From NCBI RefSeq assembly GCF_900182925.1, contig NZ_LT900024.1, forward strand, positions 806,001 to 870,000: a stretch of DNA of 64,000 bases, written 5' to 3'. Below, piece by piece: positions 9,200 through 20,516 of the stretch. The number at the start of each line of letters is the position of its first letter. Position 1 is the first letter of the stretch. Source of the DNA: Psychrobacter sp. LV10R520-6 (lineage in GTDB: Bacteria > Pseudomonadota > Gammaproteobacteria > Pseudomonadales > Moraxellaceae). A model generated the notes under the pieces. That model saw only the letters and a list, made by a program, of their open reading frames with translations, made no database searches and was not told the DNA's origin. The position numbers and the translations under genes were made by a program.

Positions 9200-9818
9200 A
9201 TTAAAAATGAGAGCAGTTTGTAAGGCTTTATTTAGCGTGATTCGTTGATAGAATTGTGCTTAATCGTCAATAGTAAACAAAAAACTATAACTTAAGCGTC
9301 ATTACTACGAATGTTCTGTTATCTGTTTGTTTTTAAAGAGTATATTTATTCGTGCAAATGGCCGATATCGTTAGTTTGAAAATTTTTTTCGTGATAACAT
9401 AGCGGAGTTAAGCGCATCACCTCAATCAACGCCGTAGAGGTTTTTCTTACAGTGAATTAGCATCATCCAAGATCACAAGTTGACGATATTAAGGCTATGC
9501 TTCGCCATACTTTAATAGTCGGATAATCTACTGGTCATACTCCTTTCACTACCAACAAGAAGAAGGCACTAATGCCGCTTAACTGTTCGTTGTTGCCTTT
9601 GCATTGTTAACGTAGTTCGTTGAACGCTCGAACGACATACTTAACCGTCTCCAGCATATGCTGGATTTGCTCGTTTTGTGATGGCGCCGTTCGGTTCTTT
9701 GTTGATAGTTTTTATAAATTAACGGCTTGTGTAAATAACTGGCTTTTATAAACCGCTTTCATAAAAAGTTCCTGCGCACCATTTATTATGGTTTTTAAAC
9801 GATAGTTGTGGAGTTGGT
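9200..9818 (+). promoter_or_regulatory. putA upstream region with palindromes
   Basis: A 0.6 kb region without a recognisable gene. It holds an imperfect hairpin at 9482-9520 (arms around TATTAAGGCTATG and CATACTTTAATA), a GTTC-GTT-GAAC element at 9615-9625, and a perfect 16-bp palindrome TCCAGCATATGCTGGA at 9650-9665. The PutA here lacks the ribbon-helix-helix domain of enterobacterial PutA, so an external regulator, for example a PutR/Lrp-type protein, would have to act. The palindrome is a candidate site. No binding evidence is available. Confidence 0.45.
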
Positions 9819-12800
9819 ATGAACCCAATAGACCAGTTTGCCCCGAAAGAGCCGATTTTATTTAATCCCACCGAGTTATTGGTGCCAGAGTATATTGAGC
9901 AGTCAGCAGATGAGCTGTATGCACGTATCTCGCCATTATATAGTGTGGACGAAGACCGCTGGTTAACCGACTTGCTGCCACTTGCCAAGCCTAGTGATGA
10001 AGAGCGCGAAGCTGCTGCTCAGCAGACGCGCAAGCTAGTCGAGTATGTGCGCAATGATGGTAAAGCCGTCAAGATGGTAGATTCACTACTGCTTGAGTAT
10101 AGCCTCGATACTCAAGAAGGTATTTTGCTGATGAGTCTGGCAGAAGCCTTAATTCGGGTGCCAGATAACTATACCGCTGATGCACTCATTCGCGACAAGA
10201 TGAGCGTCGCGGATTGGAAAAAGCATCTCAAAGGTGACAATGGTTTTATCACTAATACCTCGACGTGGGGGTTGATGATGACCGGACGTGTGGTTAGTAT
10301 TGATAGTGATACAACGGCGTCAGGATTTTTGGATCGCATGACCAAAAAAATGGGCGAGCCGATGATTCGCGGCGCCATGCAAAAAGCCATGCGCGTTATG
10401 GGTCATCAATTTGTATTGGGCGAGACCATTGAAGAAGCCAACAAGAACAGTCAAAGCTACCGTAATAAAGGCTATACCTATTCGTTTGATATGCTAGGTG
10501 AGGCCGCGGTTACTCATAAAGATGCTGAAAATTATTTTAACGACTATTTGCATGCAATTAAGTCTACGGCCAATATCAAAGTCAAAGACGGCATGCCTAA
10601 GCCGTCCGTATCTATTAAGCTATCAGCGCTACATCCCCGCTATGAAGCGACCCAAGAAGCACAAGTGATGGGACTGTTGCGTCAGCGCTGCTTATTGCTT
10701 ATCGAAGCGGCACGTGAAGTTAACGTCGATCTCAGTATCGATGCTGAGGAAGCGGATCGCCTAGAGATTTCCTTAAAGCTGTTTGAATCGCTATATCGTG
10801 ACCCGCTAACCGCTGACTGGGACGGTCTTGGTCTGGTCGTGCAAGGCTACGCAAAACGTGCTATTGCTATTTTTGCATGGGTGGCTCGCTTGTCTACTGA
10901 AGTCGGTGATCGTATTCCGCTACGCCTGGTAAAAGGCGCGTATTGGGATACTGAAATTAAACTGGCTCAGCAAAAAGGTCTGTCCGGTTATCCGGTATGG
11001 ACGCGTAAAGAAGGCACGGATACCGCTTATCTGGCATGTGCGCGTTTCTTATTATCAGAGCATTTGCGTGGGTTAATTTGGCCGCAGTTTGCAACTCATA
11101 ATGCCCACACGTTAGCGACCGTAATGACCATGAGCGCGCATAGAGACTTTGAGTTTCAACGTTTGCATGGCATGGGCGATGCGCTTTATGATCACATTTT
11201 GCAAGCCTATAACATTCCTGTGCGCATTTATGCACCGGTTGGTGCGCATAAAGACTTGCTGCCATATTTGGTGCGTCGCCTACTTGAAAACGGTGCGAAC
11301 AGCTCATTTGTCCATCAGTTATTAGATAAGTCTTATCCTATCGATAAGCTGGTCGTGCATCCGTATGACAAGCTGCTCACTAATGACACCTTGCACAATC
11401 CAGATATTCCATTGCCACTTAATCTTTACGGCGATCGCCGCGCCAGTTATGGCCCCAATATATTCGTCGAGTCGCAATGGCATCCGTTTAAAACAGCTGT
11501 TGATACTCATTTGCATAAATCATGGACAGCGGCGCCTATTATAAATGGCCAAACTATTAGCGAGTATGCGGTTGATGGCGTATCTAGTAAGCTTGATAGC
11601 CACACGATACGTGCCCCTTGGAACCATGAAATCATTGCAGGCAAAGTGCGCTATGCCAATGCGGAACTTGCTCGTAAAGCTATAGATACAGCGGTTGCTG
11701 GGCAAGAGGCGTGGCAAGCAGTATCTGCATCTAAGCGCGCTGCGATATTGCGTAAAACAGCTGATTTATATGAAGAAAACTACGCTGAGTTTATGGCACT
11801 ATGTCAAGTTGAAGCGGGCAAGACCATTCAAGACAGTATTGATGAAATTAAAGAAGCCGTTGACTTTTGTCGCTTTTATGCGGATGAGGCTGAGCGCTTA
11901 GACGACGTCGTTCATCAGTTTACCGATTTGACTGGCAACCAATCGCGCCAAGTTTATAAGGCGCGCGGCACATTTGTCTGTATCAGTCCTTGGAACTTTC
12001 CATTGGCCATTTATACCGGTCAAGTGGTGGCAGCATTGGCCGCTGGTAATACAGTGGTTGCTAAACCTGCCGAACAAACCAGTTTAATTGCCCACTTTGG
12101 TGCGCAATTGATGTATCAAGCGGGCGTACCTGCCGAGGCACTACAGTTTGTTACGGGTGCTGGCGAAGTTGGTGGTGCACTGACCGCAGCGGATAATCTA
12201 TCGGGTGTTATCTTTACCGGCTCAACCCAAACGGCTCAACGCATCAATCAAAGTCTCAATGACCATGCACAAGCCAGTGGCGAGCTACCGGTATTGATTG
12301 CTGAAACGGGCGGTCAGAATGCTATGATCGTCGACTCAACTGCCTTGCCTGAGCAAGTGGTCAAAGACGCGGTATTATCTGCCTTTGGCTCAGCCGGTCA
12401 GCGCTGCTCGGCGTGCCGTATCTTATGCGTACAAGAGGAAGTGGCCGATGGCATCATTGAGCTATTACAAGGCAATATGGCCGAGTTGGTCGTGGGCAAT
12501 CCTATTCATGCTGCCACTGATGTGGGACCAGTTATTGATAGTGATGCCAAGCAAGGCCTTGAGGAGCACATTGAACGTATGATTGCTGAGCCAACGGCGA
12601 CTATTCTAGCGCAGACTCCTATGAGTGCTAGCTCAGTGGTTAGCGAAGAGCAGTCTACCTTTGTATTGCCAACGGCTATTGAAGTGCAAAGCATTGATGT
12701 GATCGGTGGCGAGCACTTTGGCCCGATATTGCATGTACTGCGTTATCAAGCGCGCGATTTAGACAAGCTTATTGACGCGATTAACGGGACTGGCTTTGGC

Positions 12801-13064
12801 TTAACCTTAGGTATTCATAGCCGTATTGAAAATATCGCTGAGCATATTGAGCGCCGTGCTTTTGTGGGTAATACCTACGTCAACCGTAACCAAATCGGTG
12901 CGGTGGTCAACGTGCAACCCTTTGGTGGTTGTGGTCTCTCTGGCACAGGTCCAAAAGCCGGTGGCCCGCATTATGTTCCACGCTTGATGCGCCTCATTAA
13001 TGCAAACGATACTAAAGCAAGCAGTGGCACTACTCATTCATCTCTTCAAACTGACATCGCATAA
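9819..13064 (+). CDS. putA: PutA proline dehydrogenase / glutamate-semialdehyde dehydrogenase
   Basis: Bifunctional enzyme, 1081 residues, oxidising proline to glutamate through pyrroline-5-carboxylate. The FAD-binding proline dehydrogenase barrel spans roughly residues 170-480 (PSVSIKLSALHPRYE, RLVKGAYWDTEIK). The NAD-dependent aldehyde dehydrogenase part spans about 560-1060, with catalytic Cys863 in SAGQRCSACR and the general-base region IAETGGQNAMIV. There is no N-terminal ribbon-helix-helix domain, so self-repression as in E. coli is not expected. The protein ends soon after the dehydrogenase domain, and the C-terminal ALDH-superfamily/flap domain of long PutAs is encoded by the next gene. 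GGAG lies five bases before the ATG. Confidence 0.96.
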   Translation: MNPIDQFAPKEPILFNPTELLVPEYIEQSADELYARISPLYSVDEDRWLTDLLPLAKPSDEEREAAAQQTRKLVEYVRNDGKAVKMVDSLLLEYSLDTQEGILLMSLAEALIRVPDNYTADALIRDKMSVADWKKHLKGDNGFITNTSTWGLMMTGRVVSIDSDTTASGFLDRMTKKMGEPMIRGAMQKAMRVMGHQFVLGETIEEANKNSQSYRNKGYTYSFDMLGEAAVTHKDAENYFNDYLHAIKSTANIKVKDGMPKPSVSIKLSALHPRYEATQEAQVMGLLRQRCLLLIEAAREVNVDLSIDAEEADRLEISLKLFESLYRDPLTADWDGLGLVVQGYAKRAIAIFAWVARLSTEVGDRIPLRLVKGAYWDTEIKLAQQKGLSGYPVWTRKEGTDTAYLACARFLLSEHLRGLIWPQFATHNAHTLATVMTMSAHRDFEFQRLHGMGDALYDHILQAYNIPVRIYAPVGAHKDLLPYLVRRLLENGANSSFVHQLLDKSYPIDKLVVHPYDKLLTNDTLHNPDIPLPLNLYGDRRASYGPNIFVESQWHPFKTAVDTHLHKSWTAAPIINGQTISEYAVDGVSSKLDSHTIRAPWNHEIIAGKVRYANAELARKAIDTAVAGQEAWQAVSASKRAAILRKTADLYEENYAEFMALCQVEAGKTIQDSIDEIKEAVDFCRFYADEAERLDDVVHQFTDLTGNQSRQVYKARGTFVCISPWNFPLAIYTGQVVAALAAGNTVVAKPAEQTSLIAHFGAQLMYQAGVPAEALQFVTGAGEVGGALTAADNLSGVIFTGSTQTAQRINQSLNDHAQASGELPVLIAETGGQNAMIVDSTALPEQVVKDAVLSAFGSAGQRCSACRILCVQEEVADGIIELLQGNMAELVVGNPIHAATDVGPVIDSDAKQGLEEHIERMIAEPTATILAQTPMSASSVVSEEQSTFVLPTAIEVQSIDVIGGEHFGPILHVLRYQARDLDKLIDAINGTGFGLTLGIHSRIENIAEHIERRAFVGNTYVNRNQIGAVVNVQPFGGCGLSGTGPKAGGPHYVPRLMRLINANDTKASSGTTHSSLQTDIA

Positions 13065-13075
13065 GGAGTAGCAAT

Positions 13076-13768
13076 ATGGCGACTGAATTCAAAAAAAATC
13101 ATGCCCAAGTTTGTGAAGCTTGGCGATTACTTAGCGCGGTCAATCGTGCTATCTATCTTGAAGCAGCTATTCCCAAACTGGCATTGCTTACTGGTGATGC
13201 TAATAAAGCGCGGCGCTTATTCAATCATTTATTAAGCGCAGCACCTAAGCTTGACGAAGTGCAACGTATGAGCGGTGCAACTGGCGAGTCTAATGAATTA
13301 TATGTGACCGCTCGTGGTAAAACGATGGTTATCGGCGCCGAATCAGCCAGAACGATGGCAGTCCTTGGACAGCTTATCGCCGCTTTATTAACGGGTAATG
13401 AGGTAATACTGCATTGCCCAAGCCAAGATGATATGTGCATAGAAGCCGTAAAAGTGCTTTATGAGACCGGCATCAGTGATGATGTCATCAGTATCGCTAA
13501 TGACTCACAGACGATTACTTTGTTATATATCGATCGTCTCGCGCAAGTGGCCGTTACCGGTAATAATGCTGAAGTACAAACCGTCAGTCAAGAGCTCGCC
13601 AATACGGACGGTATCTTAACGCAAGTGATTGCGGTAACCGATATGGAAGGCTTATCAGATATGCTCACACCTGATTATCTGTATCGTTTTATCACTGAAC
13701 GGGTAAGAACTATCAACACCACCGCGATTGGTGGTAATGCTAGCTTACTTGAGCTTGGTACAGAATAA
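13076..13768 (+). CDS. separate PutA C-terminal (ALDH-superfamily/flap) domain protein
   Basis: 230 residues, starting 11 bases after the putA stop. The putA stop codon is part of its TAAGGAG ribosome-binding site. The last residues, INTTAIGGNASLLELG, match the conserved C-terminal motif of long (type B/C) PutA proteins, where this segment covers the substrate channel of the dehydrogenase. The preceding part (residues 85-200) resembles a degenerate ALDH Rossmann domain without a catalytic cysteine motif. PutA plus this protein add up to about 1311 residues, close to the 1320 of E. coli PutA. I infer that it assembles with PutA as a second polypeptide. It is not expected to have catalytic activity alone. 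Confidence 0.8.
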   Translation: MATEFKKNHAQVCEAWRLLSAVNRAIYLEAAIPKLALLTGDANKARRLFNHLLSAAPKLDEVQRMSGATGESNELYVTARGKTMVIGAESARTMAVLGQLIAALLTGNEVILHCPSQDDMCIEAVKVLYETGISDDVISIANDSQTITLLYIDRLAQVAVTGNNAEVQTVSQELANTDGILTQVIAVTDMEGLSDMLTPDYLYRFITERVRTINTTAIGGNASLLELGTE

Positions 13769-13868
13769 ATAGCTTGATATGGATTGAATGACTATAAGAT
13801 TAATAGGACGCTGTTTGGACTTGCTAGATAAAGAATGAGCAGCGTTTATTGATTAAATATTTAGTCTA

Positions 13869-13909
13869 AAAAAACCGATATCTGGATGTATTCCGGATAT
13901 CGGTTTTTT
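13869..13909. terminator. bidirectional terminator between putA operon and roxA
   Basis: The stem 13875-13885 pairs with 13893-13903 around a seven-base loop (CCGATATC arms plus a GG/CC extension). It is flanked by an A run on the left and a T run on the right. It can therefore stop both the putA operon and the converging roxA gene. Confidence 0.88.
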
Positions 13910-13937
13910 ATGGCGCTAATTTAAGTTTTATTAAAAA

Positions 13938-15122
13938 CTACTCAGCACAATCTATCCAAATCCAACCATTTTCCAGCCATTCCATCAAATCGTCTGGGTC
14001 AACATCTGTAATATCTTCAGATTTTATATGTTCACCATTGGCAAGGCGTACCAGCAGTGCTGTGGCATGATTATCAACACCATCAAGCCGCTGGCCATTG
14101 ACGTATATGCTTATGCCATCAGCATTCTGGTTATATAATAAACGACCACTATAATCCGCTTGTAGCGTGGCACCTTGCGCCAAAGTTTGTATCAGCTCAT
14201 CGGTATTCATCGTTTCTTCAGGAACTAGCGCATCATATTGACGCTTACTGACCACTTCACATACCGCTTGGCGAATAATATCAGCACCACGATCCGACTG
14301 TAGTAGCTGTAATAATTGTGCGGTGATGGCATCTATACTTTCCGCTTGTAATTCACCTGAAGCTTGTGGCGCTTGTGGCAGAATCATCGGAATAAATAAA
14401 TCACTATCGTTGGTCGCTACATCGGCAATACTGTCGATAATTTGCATTACATTAGGGCGACGGCAGCCAAATGAAAAGGTCATACAATCGTCTTGCGCCA
14501 CGCCAAAATGAGATAATTTAGGCGGCACATATAGCACATCACCAGCTTCTAAAACCTCATCAAAGATAATCTCGCCCATATCATCAAAAATACGAATCGG
14601 CTCATCAGGTACAAACTCAGTCCGCTCATCACAAAATTTGCCTAACTGCCAACGGCGCTGGCCGTAACCTTGTGCTAAGAACACATCATAATCATCATAA
14701 TGCTTACCGACTGAACCGCCTTTGGGTGCATAAGACACCATAATGTCATCGCGCTGCCACTGCGGGATAAAGTCAAAGGCTTGCCATAATTGCCCCAGCT
14801 CAGGTGACCACTGTTCTAAATTTTGTACCAGTACCGCCCACTGCTCGGGCAAGTTGTCAAAGTCAGTTTCGGTCAACGGTCCTTTTTTAAGTTGCCATTG
14901 TGGTTGGTTAGCTTGCTTGGTTGATGATTGGGTTAGTAGGCGAGTTGATGCATCCTCTTCAAGGGCAAGCCCGAGCATATCATCTGGCTCAAACATATCA
15001 ATCAGCTGCGGCAAACCTTGTTTGATTAGTAACGGCTTTTTTTGCCAGTATTCTGCTAGAAACTGTTCTGGTGTTATGGAATCGGGTAAACAAAGTCTTA
15101 AATCACTCATTGATAAATCCAT
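13938..15122 (-). CDS. roxA: ribosomal protein L16 arginine hydroxylase RoxA (YcfD-like cupin)
   Basis: JmjC/cupin 2-oxoglutarate- and iron-dependent oxygenase of 394 residues, the length expected for the YcfD/RoxA group. The iron ligands are visible: His141 and Asp143 in GKHYDDYDVF and His205 in PPKLSHFGVA. The N-terminus (EQFLAEYWQKKPLLIKQ) is the typical cupin_8 opening. Members hydroxylate an arginine of ribosomal protein L16. The start is uncertain between codon 1 and the Met at codon 5, since neither has a strong ribosome-binding site. Confidence 0.88.
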   Translation of the reverse strand: MDLSMSDLRLCLPDSITPEQFLAEYWQKKPLLIKQGLPQLIDMFEPDDMLGLALEEDASTRLLTQSSTKQANQPQWQLKKGPLTETDFDNLPEQWAVLVQNLEQWSPELGQLWQAFDFIPQWQRDDIMVSYAPKGGSVGKHYDDYDVFLAQGYGQRRWQLGKFCDERTEFVPDEPIRIFDDMGEIIFDEVLEAGDVLYVPPKLSHFGVAQDDCMTFSFGCRRPNVMQIIDSIADVATNDSDLFIPMILPQAPQASGELQAESIDAITAQLLQLLQSDRGADIIRQAVCEVVSKRQYDALVPEETMNTDELIQTLAQGATLQADYSGRLLYNQNADGISIYVNGQRLDGVDNHATALLVRLANGEHIKSEDITDVDPDDLMEWLENGWIWIDCAE

Positions 15123-15264
15123 GTCATTTAATTCATTTAAAATGGTTAGGTTGCTTTAGAAAAAGAATTTAATAGTTTATGATTGCCAGTAATCTAGTTA
15201 TTGATACTCAGTCATTGTTATCTCATTGCTGTTATCAAGCCATTCAATCAGTCATAGGACTTTC

Positions 15265-15456
15265 ATGAAAAAATTACAAATTATCGCTCTACTTGCTAGC
15301 GTCTTTCTACTACAGGCTTGTGTGCACAAACTGGTTACTGTACCTGTCAAAGTTGCCTATAAAACTACCAAAGGCGTGGTCAAAGGCACGGTCGCGGTTA
15401 CTAAGGCCATCATACCTGGTGGCAATGAAGAAGAGGACCAAAAAGATAAAAAATAA
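15265..15456 (+). CDS. small Moraxellaceae-type lipoprotein
   Basis: 63 residues. A lipoprotein signal (MKKLQIIALLASVFLLQAC) is followed by VHKLVTVPVKVAYKTTKG and a charged C-terminus. AGGA lies five bases before the ATG at 15265, which rules out the longer frame from 15226. I recall closely similar short lipoproteins of unknown function in Acinetobacter and Psychrobacter. The amphipathic, valine-rich segment could lie on the membrane. No function is assigned. Confidence 0.8.
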   Translation: MKKLQIIALLASVFLLQACVHKLVTVPVKVAYKTTKGVVKGTVAVTKAIIPGGNEEEDQKDKK

Positions 15457-15513
15457 AACCTTACTCTGCATACTATGTTTTATTAAGAAAGCCATAGTAT
15501 GCAGAGTAAGGTT
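15457..15513. repeat. perfect 21-bp inverted repeat after the lipoprotein gene
   Basis: The arms 15457-15477 and 15493-15513 are perfectly complementary, with a 15-base loop. The left arm begins at the base after the lipoprotein stop codon. No T run follows, so it is not a standard intrinsic terminator. It could still stop RNA polymerase or protect the mRNA 3' end between the converging lipoprotein and purB genes. Confidence 0.8.
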
Positions 15514-15564
15514 ATAGATTGGACTTATTTAAATGAGTAACTAGCAAATGCTCATTTTTATCTC

Positions 15565-16971
<1,407 letters not shown>

Positions 16972-17086
16972 TCAAGTAGTTTTAGTAATGAAAGAAATTA
17001 AGAAATAAAACAGCATTTAAAAAATTAAATTTTTATTAAAAATCTGACTCAAAAAGTGGATATAAAACAGTACGTTTTTTCTTTTA

Positions 17087-18334
17087 TTAAAACCCACACG
17101 GCGCATCAATAGACTCAATCACACCACCGCCTAAGCAAATCTCGTCAATATAAAATACCGCTGATTGACCAGGAGTTACTGCGCGTTGGGGCTTATCAAA
17201 TACTACCCGTACTTGGCTGCCATCATTCTCATTATTACTATTGGCAGCAAATACGCGGCACGCTTGATCCGGCTGACGATAACGAGACTTTGCCATACAG
17301 CGCAGACCGTCTGAGCTAAAGATAGCAGTAGGCGGTAGACCATCGACCCAATCAAGCTTATAAGCGTGCAACTCATTGCTTAGCATCATGGGGTGTTCAT
17401 GGCCTTGACCGACTATTAAACGATTCTTATCTAAGTCTTTTGCCAGTACAAACCAAGGCTCCTCGGGGCGGTCTTTGACGCCGCCAATACCGATACCACC
17501 GCGCTGACCTAAGGTATAGTACATCAGCCCGTCATGGGTGCCAATGAGCTTATTATCATCAGTAATGATTTCGCCTTTTTGAGCAGGCAAGTACTGCTGT
17601 AAAAAGTCTTTAAAACGGCGCTCACCGATAAAGCAAATACCGGTAGAGTCTTTTTTATTGGCGGTAATTAAATCATGCTCTTCGGCAATTTGACGGACGA
17701 CAGGTTTTTCAAGTTCGCCGACTGGGAAGAGGGTTTTAGCAATTTTGTCACCGCCAACCGCATGCAAGAAATAGCTTTGGTCTTTATTATTATCAAGGCC
17801 GCGTAATAGTTGCGCGACACATGTGCCATCAGCGTTGGTATAGTTAACACTGCGGCGGGTATAATGACCGGTAGCAATATAGTCTGCGCCCAGAGTTAAG
17901 GCATAATCTAAAAAGGCTTTAAACTTAATTTCTTTATTACATAAAATATCAGGATTGGGCGTACGTCCCGCTTTATATTCAGCCAAAAAATGCTCAAATA
18001 CTCGGTCCCAATATTCCATGGCAAAGTTGGCCGTATGTAGCTTGATGCCAATTTTATCGCATACCGACTGCGCGTCTGCTAGATCGTCCATCGCGGTACA
18101 ATATTCGGTGCCGTCATCTTCTTCCCAGTTCTTCATAAACAGCCCTTCCACCAGAAAGCCGGCCTGCTGAAGCAGAACGGCAGATACGGAAGAGTCAACC
18201 CCACCTGACATACCGACAATGACGCGCGTGTCGGCAGGATTGTTAATATCGGCAAGGGTCAAGGCGCGATGGGCATTAAAAGAATCAGATAAAGGCGTGG
18301 CTGATACATCTGGCATGGCTGGCGTAGCTAACAT
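17087..18334 (-). CDS. mnmA: tRNA-specific 2-thiouridylase MnmA
   Basis: 415 residues. The PP-loop ATP-binding motif [12 protein letters not shown] lies near residue 43. The catalytic cysteines are expected in [12 protein letters not shown] and [11 protein letters not shown], and both are present. The protein thiolates uridine 34 of tRNA Lys, Glu and Gln. About 38 residues precede the core domain, longer than E. coli MnmA (368 in total); the ribosome-binding site at the annotated start is weak, so a later start is possible. mnmG, which modifies the same nucleotide, lies 2.2 kb away. Confidence 0.96.
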   Translation of the reverse strand: MLATPAMPDVSATPLSDSFNAHRALTLADINNPADTRVIVGMSGGVDSSVSAVLLQQAGFLVEGLFMKNWEEDDGTEYCTAMDDLADAQSVCDKIGIKLHTANFAMEYWDRVFEHFLAEYKAGRTPNPDILCNKEIKFKAFLDYALTLGADYIATGHYTRRSVNYTNADGTCVAQLLRGLDNNKDQSYFLHAVGGDKIAKTLFPVGELEKPVVRQIAEEHDLITANKKDSTGICFIGERRFKDFLQQYLPAQKGEIITDDNKLIGTHDGLMYYTLGQRGGIGIGGVKDRPEEPWFVLAKDLDKNRLIVGQGHEHPMMLSNELHAYKLDWVDGLPPTAIFSSDGLRCMAKSRYRQPDQACRVFAANSNNENDGSQVRVVFDKPQRAVTPGQSAVFYIDEICLGGGVIESIDAPCGF

Positions 18335-18536
18335 AAAAAGCGCTCAACAACTTATGGTAAAATAAGCGTCATATTATAACAGCTAATTGAAACCGGTGGC
18401 GAGCTGCACGCTTTTACTGCTTTAAAATTTTAGATAACAATCATTGATAGACTTCCATTGATAAATATTGGAATAACGGTTTTCAAAACTTATAAATCAC
18501 TTTTACCTCTCATTTCTAATAGCTTTTGGAATAATC

Positions 18537-19028
18537 ATGATAAAAATTGGTCAAGGTATCGACGTTCACGCTTTTCATAATAATGGTCAGCAGCAGCAAT
18601 ATGTAGTGCTGGCTGGCGTAGCTATTGAGCACAGCCATAGTTTACTCGCGCATTCTGATGGCGATGTGGTATTACATGCCCTTGCGGATGCCTTACTTGG
18701 CGCACTAGCGCTGGGGGATATTGGACAGCATTTCCCTGATACTGATACGGCGAATGCTGGTCTTGATTCTCGAGTTTTGCTGCGTTATGTTTATGGTAAA
18801 GTACAAGCGGCGGGCTATACATTGGGCAATGCCGACATTACTGTCATGTGTGAACGGCCAAAGCTGGCGCCTCACAACCAAGCGATGCGTACTAATATCG
18901 CCAGCGATTTGCAAACCGAAGTCAGTAATGTCAGTGTCAAAGCAACCACCACTGAAAAGCTTGGTTTTACCGGTCGCCAAGAGGGTATCATGGCCAATGC
19001 CGTGGTATTATTAATCCCAAATACTTAA
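18537..19028 (+). CDS. ispF: 2-C-methyl-D-erythritol 2,4-cyclodiphosphate synthase
   Basis: 163 residues, the family's length. Metal and substrate motifs are visible: GQGIDVHAF (Asp9, His11), [18 protein letters not shown], and IGQHFPDT. The C-terminal [16 protein letters not shown] is also typical. It makes the cyclic diphosphate intermediate of the MEP isoprenoid pathway in the cytoplasm. It is transcribed divergently from mnmA. ispD, often adjacent, is not in the window. Confidence 0.97.
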   Translation: MIKIGQGIDVHAFHNNGQQQQYVVLAGVAIEHSHSLLAHSDGDVVLHALADALLGALALGDIGQHFPDTDTANAGLDSRVLLRYVYGKVQAAGYTLGNADITVMCERPKLAPHNQAMRTNIASDLQTEVSNVSVKATTTEKLGFTGRQEGIMANAVVLLIPNT

Positions 19029-19209
19029 AACCCCCGTACGCTTTAGTGTCAAATGCGCAAATATTACGACATGAAGTCTTGCGTAGATAAAATAAGCTTG
19101 TAATGTGGGGATTATCGCCCCATGTAGCAGAAGTATGCAGACCTTACTGTTTAATCTTAATATTTAGTATAGTCCTCTTTAATAAATTGTTTAATCAATA
19201 GGAGCTTTT

Positions 19210-19560
19210 ATGAGTGAGCAAACCCCAAATACCGCCGCGAACGACGTTGAACAGCTGATTCGTGACCAAATTAAAGATAATAAAGTTATCTTATATATGA
19301 AAGGCACGCCGCAGTTCCCACAGTGTGGCTTTTCTGCCAAATCGATTGAAGTACTCACCCAAATTGGTCGTCCGTTTGCGTTTGTGAATATTTTAGAAAG
19401 CCCAGAAATCCGTACTACTTTGCCAAAAGTCGCTAATTGGCCCACCTTTCCACAGCTATGGATCGATGGCGAATTAATGGGCGGATCAGATATTATCCTG
19501 CAAATGTATCAGTCAGGCGAGCTTAAGCCTTTGGTTGAAGCCAATAGCCCTGCTGCATAA
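19210..19560 (+). CDS. grxD: monothiol glutaredoxin GrxD (Grx4)
   Basis: 116 residues with the CGFS active site (Cys39), the KGTPQFPQC approach loop and the WPTFPQLWIDGELMGGSDI glutathione-binding region. CGFS glutaredoxins bind and deliver 2Fe-2S clusters, often with BolA-type partners. AGGAG lies just before the ATG. The upstream 180 bases include a short TGGGG/CCCCA hairpin (about 19106-19123). Confidence 0.96.
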   Translation: MSEQTPNTAANDVEQLIRDQIKDNKVILYMKGTPQFPQCGFSAKSIEVLTQIGRPFAFVNILESPEIRTTLPKVANWPTFPQLWIDGELMGGSDIILQMYQSGELKPLVEANSPAA

Positions 19561-19614
19561 GTAAATTTTTACGTAGGCGTCTTTGATGTCTACGTAAATA
19601 AGCTTTGCAACATG

Positions 19615-19649
19615 AAGCCCAAGTAGTCTAATGAGGACTGCTTGGGCTT
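19615..19649 (+). terminator. hairpin terminator after grxD
   Basis: A 14-bp stem with one G-T pair (19615-19628 with 19636-19649) is followed by a T-rich stretch. A second inverted repeat (TTTACGTAG / CTACGTAAA, about 19568-19597) lies between the grxD stop and this stem. Confidence 0.75.
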
Positions 19650-19761
19650 TGTGGTTTTTGAGCGCTGGTCTTGGCAATTCATTTGTTTTTACTGTTTTTA
19701 CCCCCATACAGTGCTCATGACAAATACCCTATAAAGACAGTTTGAATAATAAGAGAAAACT

Positions 19762-20268
19762 ATGAGTAATCAGTCGAATGAGCAACAAGCAATCGAGAAA
19801 CGCCGTGAGTGGCTGAAGCTTGAGTCAGCGCGTATCATTGATATTGCTAATAGCGAGTCGAATTCAGCGCTAAAATGCATTCATCAACTCAGTGTGGCGG
19901 GTGGCGCGACCGAAGGCACTTATATCGCTATTGAGCAACGTATTGTTGCGGATCAAGATACCGCTGGGGCCTATCACTTGGCATTACTGGCACAAAATAC
20001 GCCAGATTTACCGATTGATGCACGCCAACTTATCGAGCTGGTAGTGAATAAAGGCGACAATCAACAGCGTTTGGCATTGCTCAAAAACTTACCATTACCG
20101 CCAGTTGATACCATTAAAGAACTGATCTTGGCCAGTAATGATGGTGATGCGATTGGACAAATGAATGCTTATTTGCAAATCAATCCCGAAGGTTATGGTA
20201 GCCAGCATATGCTTGCAAGTGGTCAGGCTGATCGAATCGTACCGTTAAGCCCTGGTAATAACCGTTAA
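19762..20268 (+). CDS. hypothetical protein, 168 residues
   Basis: Not recognised. It is soluble, with no signal peptide or membrane segment. The acidic, helix-rich sequence opens with EKRREWLKLESARIIDIANSE. Several Leu/Ala-rich helical segments could form an alpha-solenoid. The frame is a normal coding frame between grxD and mnmG, 56 bases or more from either terminator-like hairpin. Codon use resembles its neighbours. It is probably a lineage-specific core gene. Confidence 0.7.
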   Translation: MSNQSNEQQAIEKRREWLKLESARIIDIANSESNSALKCIHQLSVAGGATEGTYIAIEQRIVADQDTAGAYHLALLAQNTPDLPIDARQLIELVVNKGDNQQRLALLKNLPLPPVDTIKELILASNDGDAIGQMNAYLQINPEGYGSQHMLASGQADRIVPLSPGNNR

Positions 20269-20516
20269 TAGGGGCTTGCTTAATAACAGTACTGATCATC
20301 AACGACTAATTTCAAGATTTTTAACGCAAAGATTTTTATGCCGTGCAATTATTGTTATAATTATCGGCTATCTATTCAGATTTTAGCGGCTTATCTCAGC
20401 CGTTAACCATTTTTTAAAATACGATTAACGTTTATTCGTCACCCAGTAGGTCATTGTTATCATTTTAATAAATGCCCCGTGGTCAACAGTCGCGTTATGA
20501 GTCAAGTGAGGCACAC

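Noticed and set aside
9482..9520. Riboswitch upstream of putA
   Set aside because: Only an imperfect hairpin is seen, with no match to a known riboswitch core that I can recognise.
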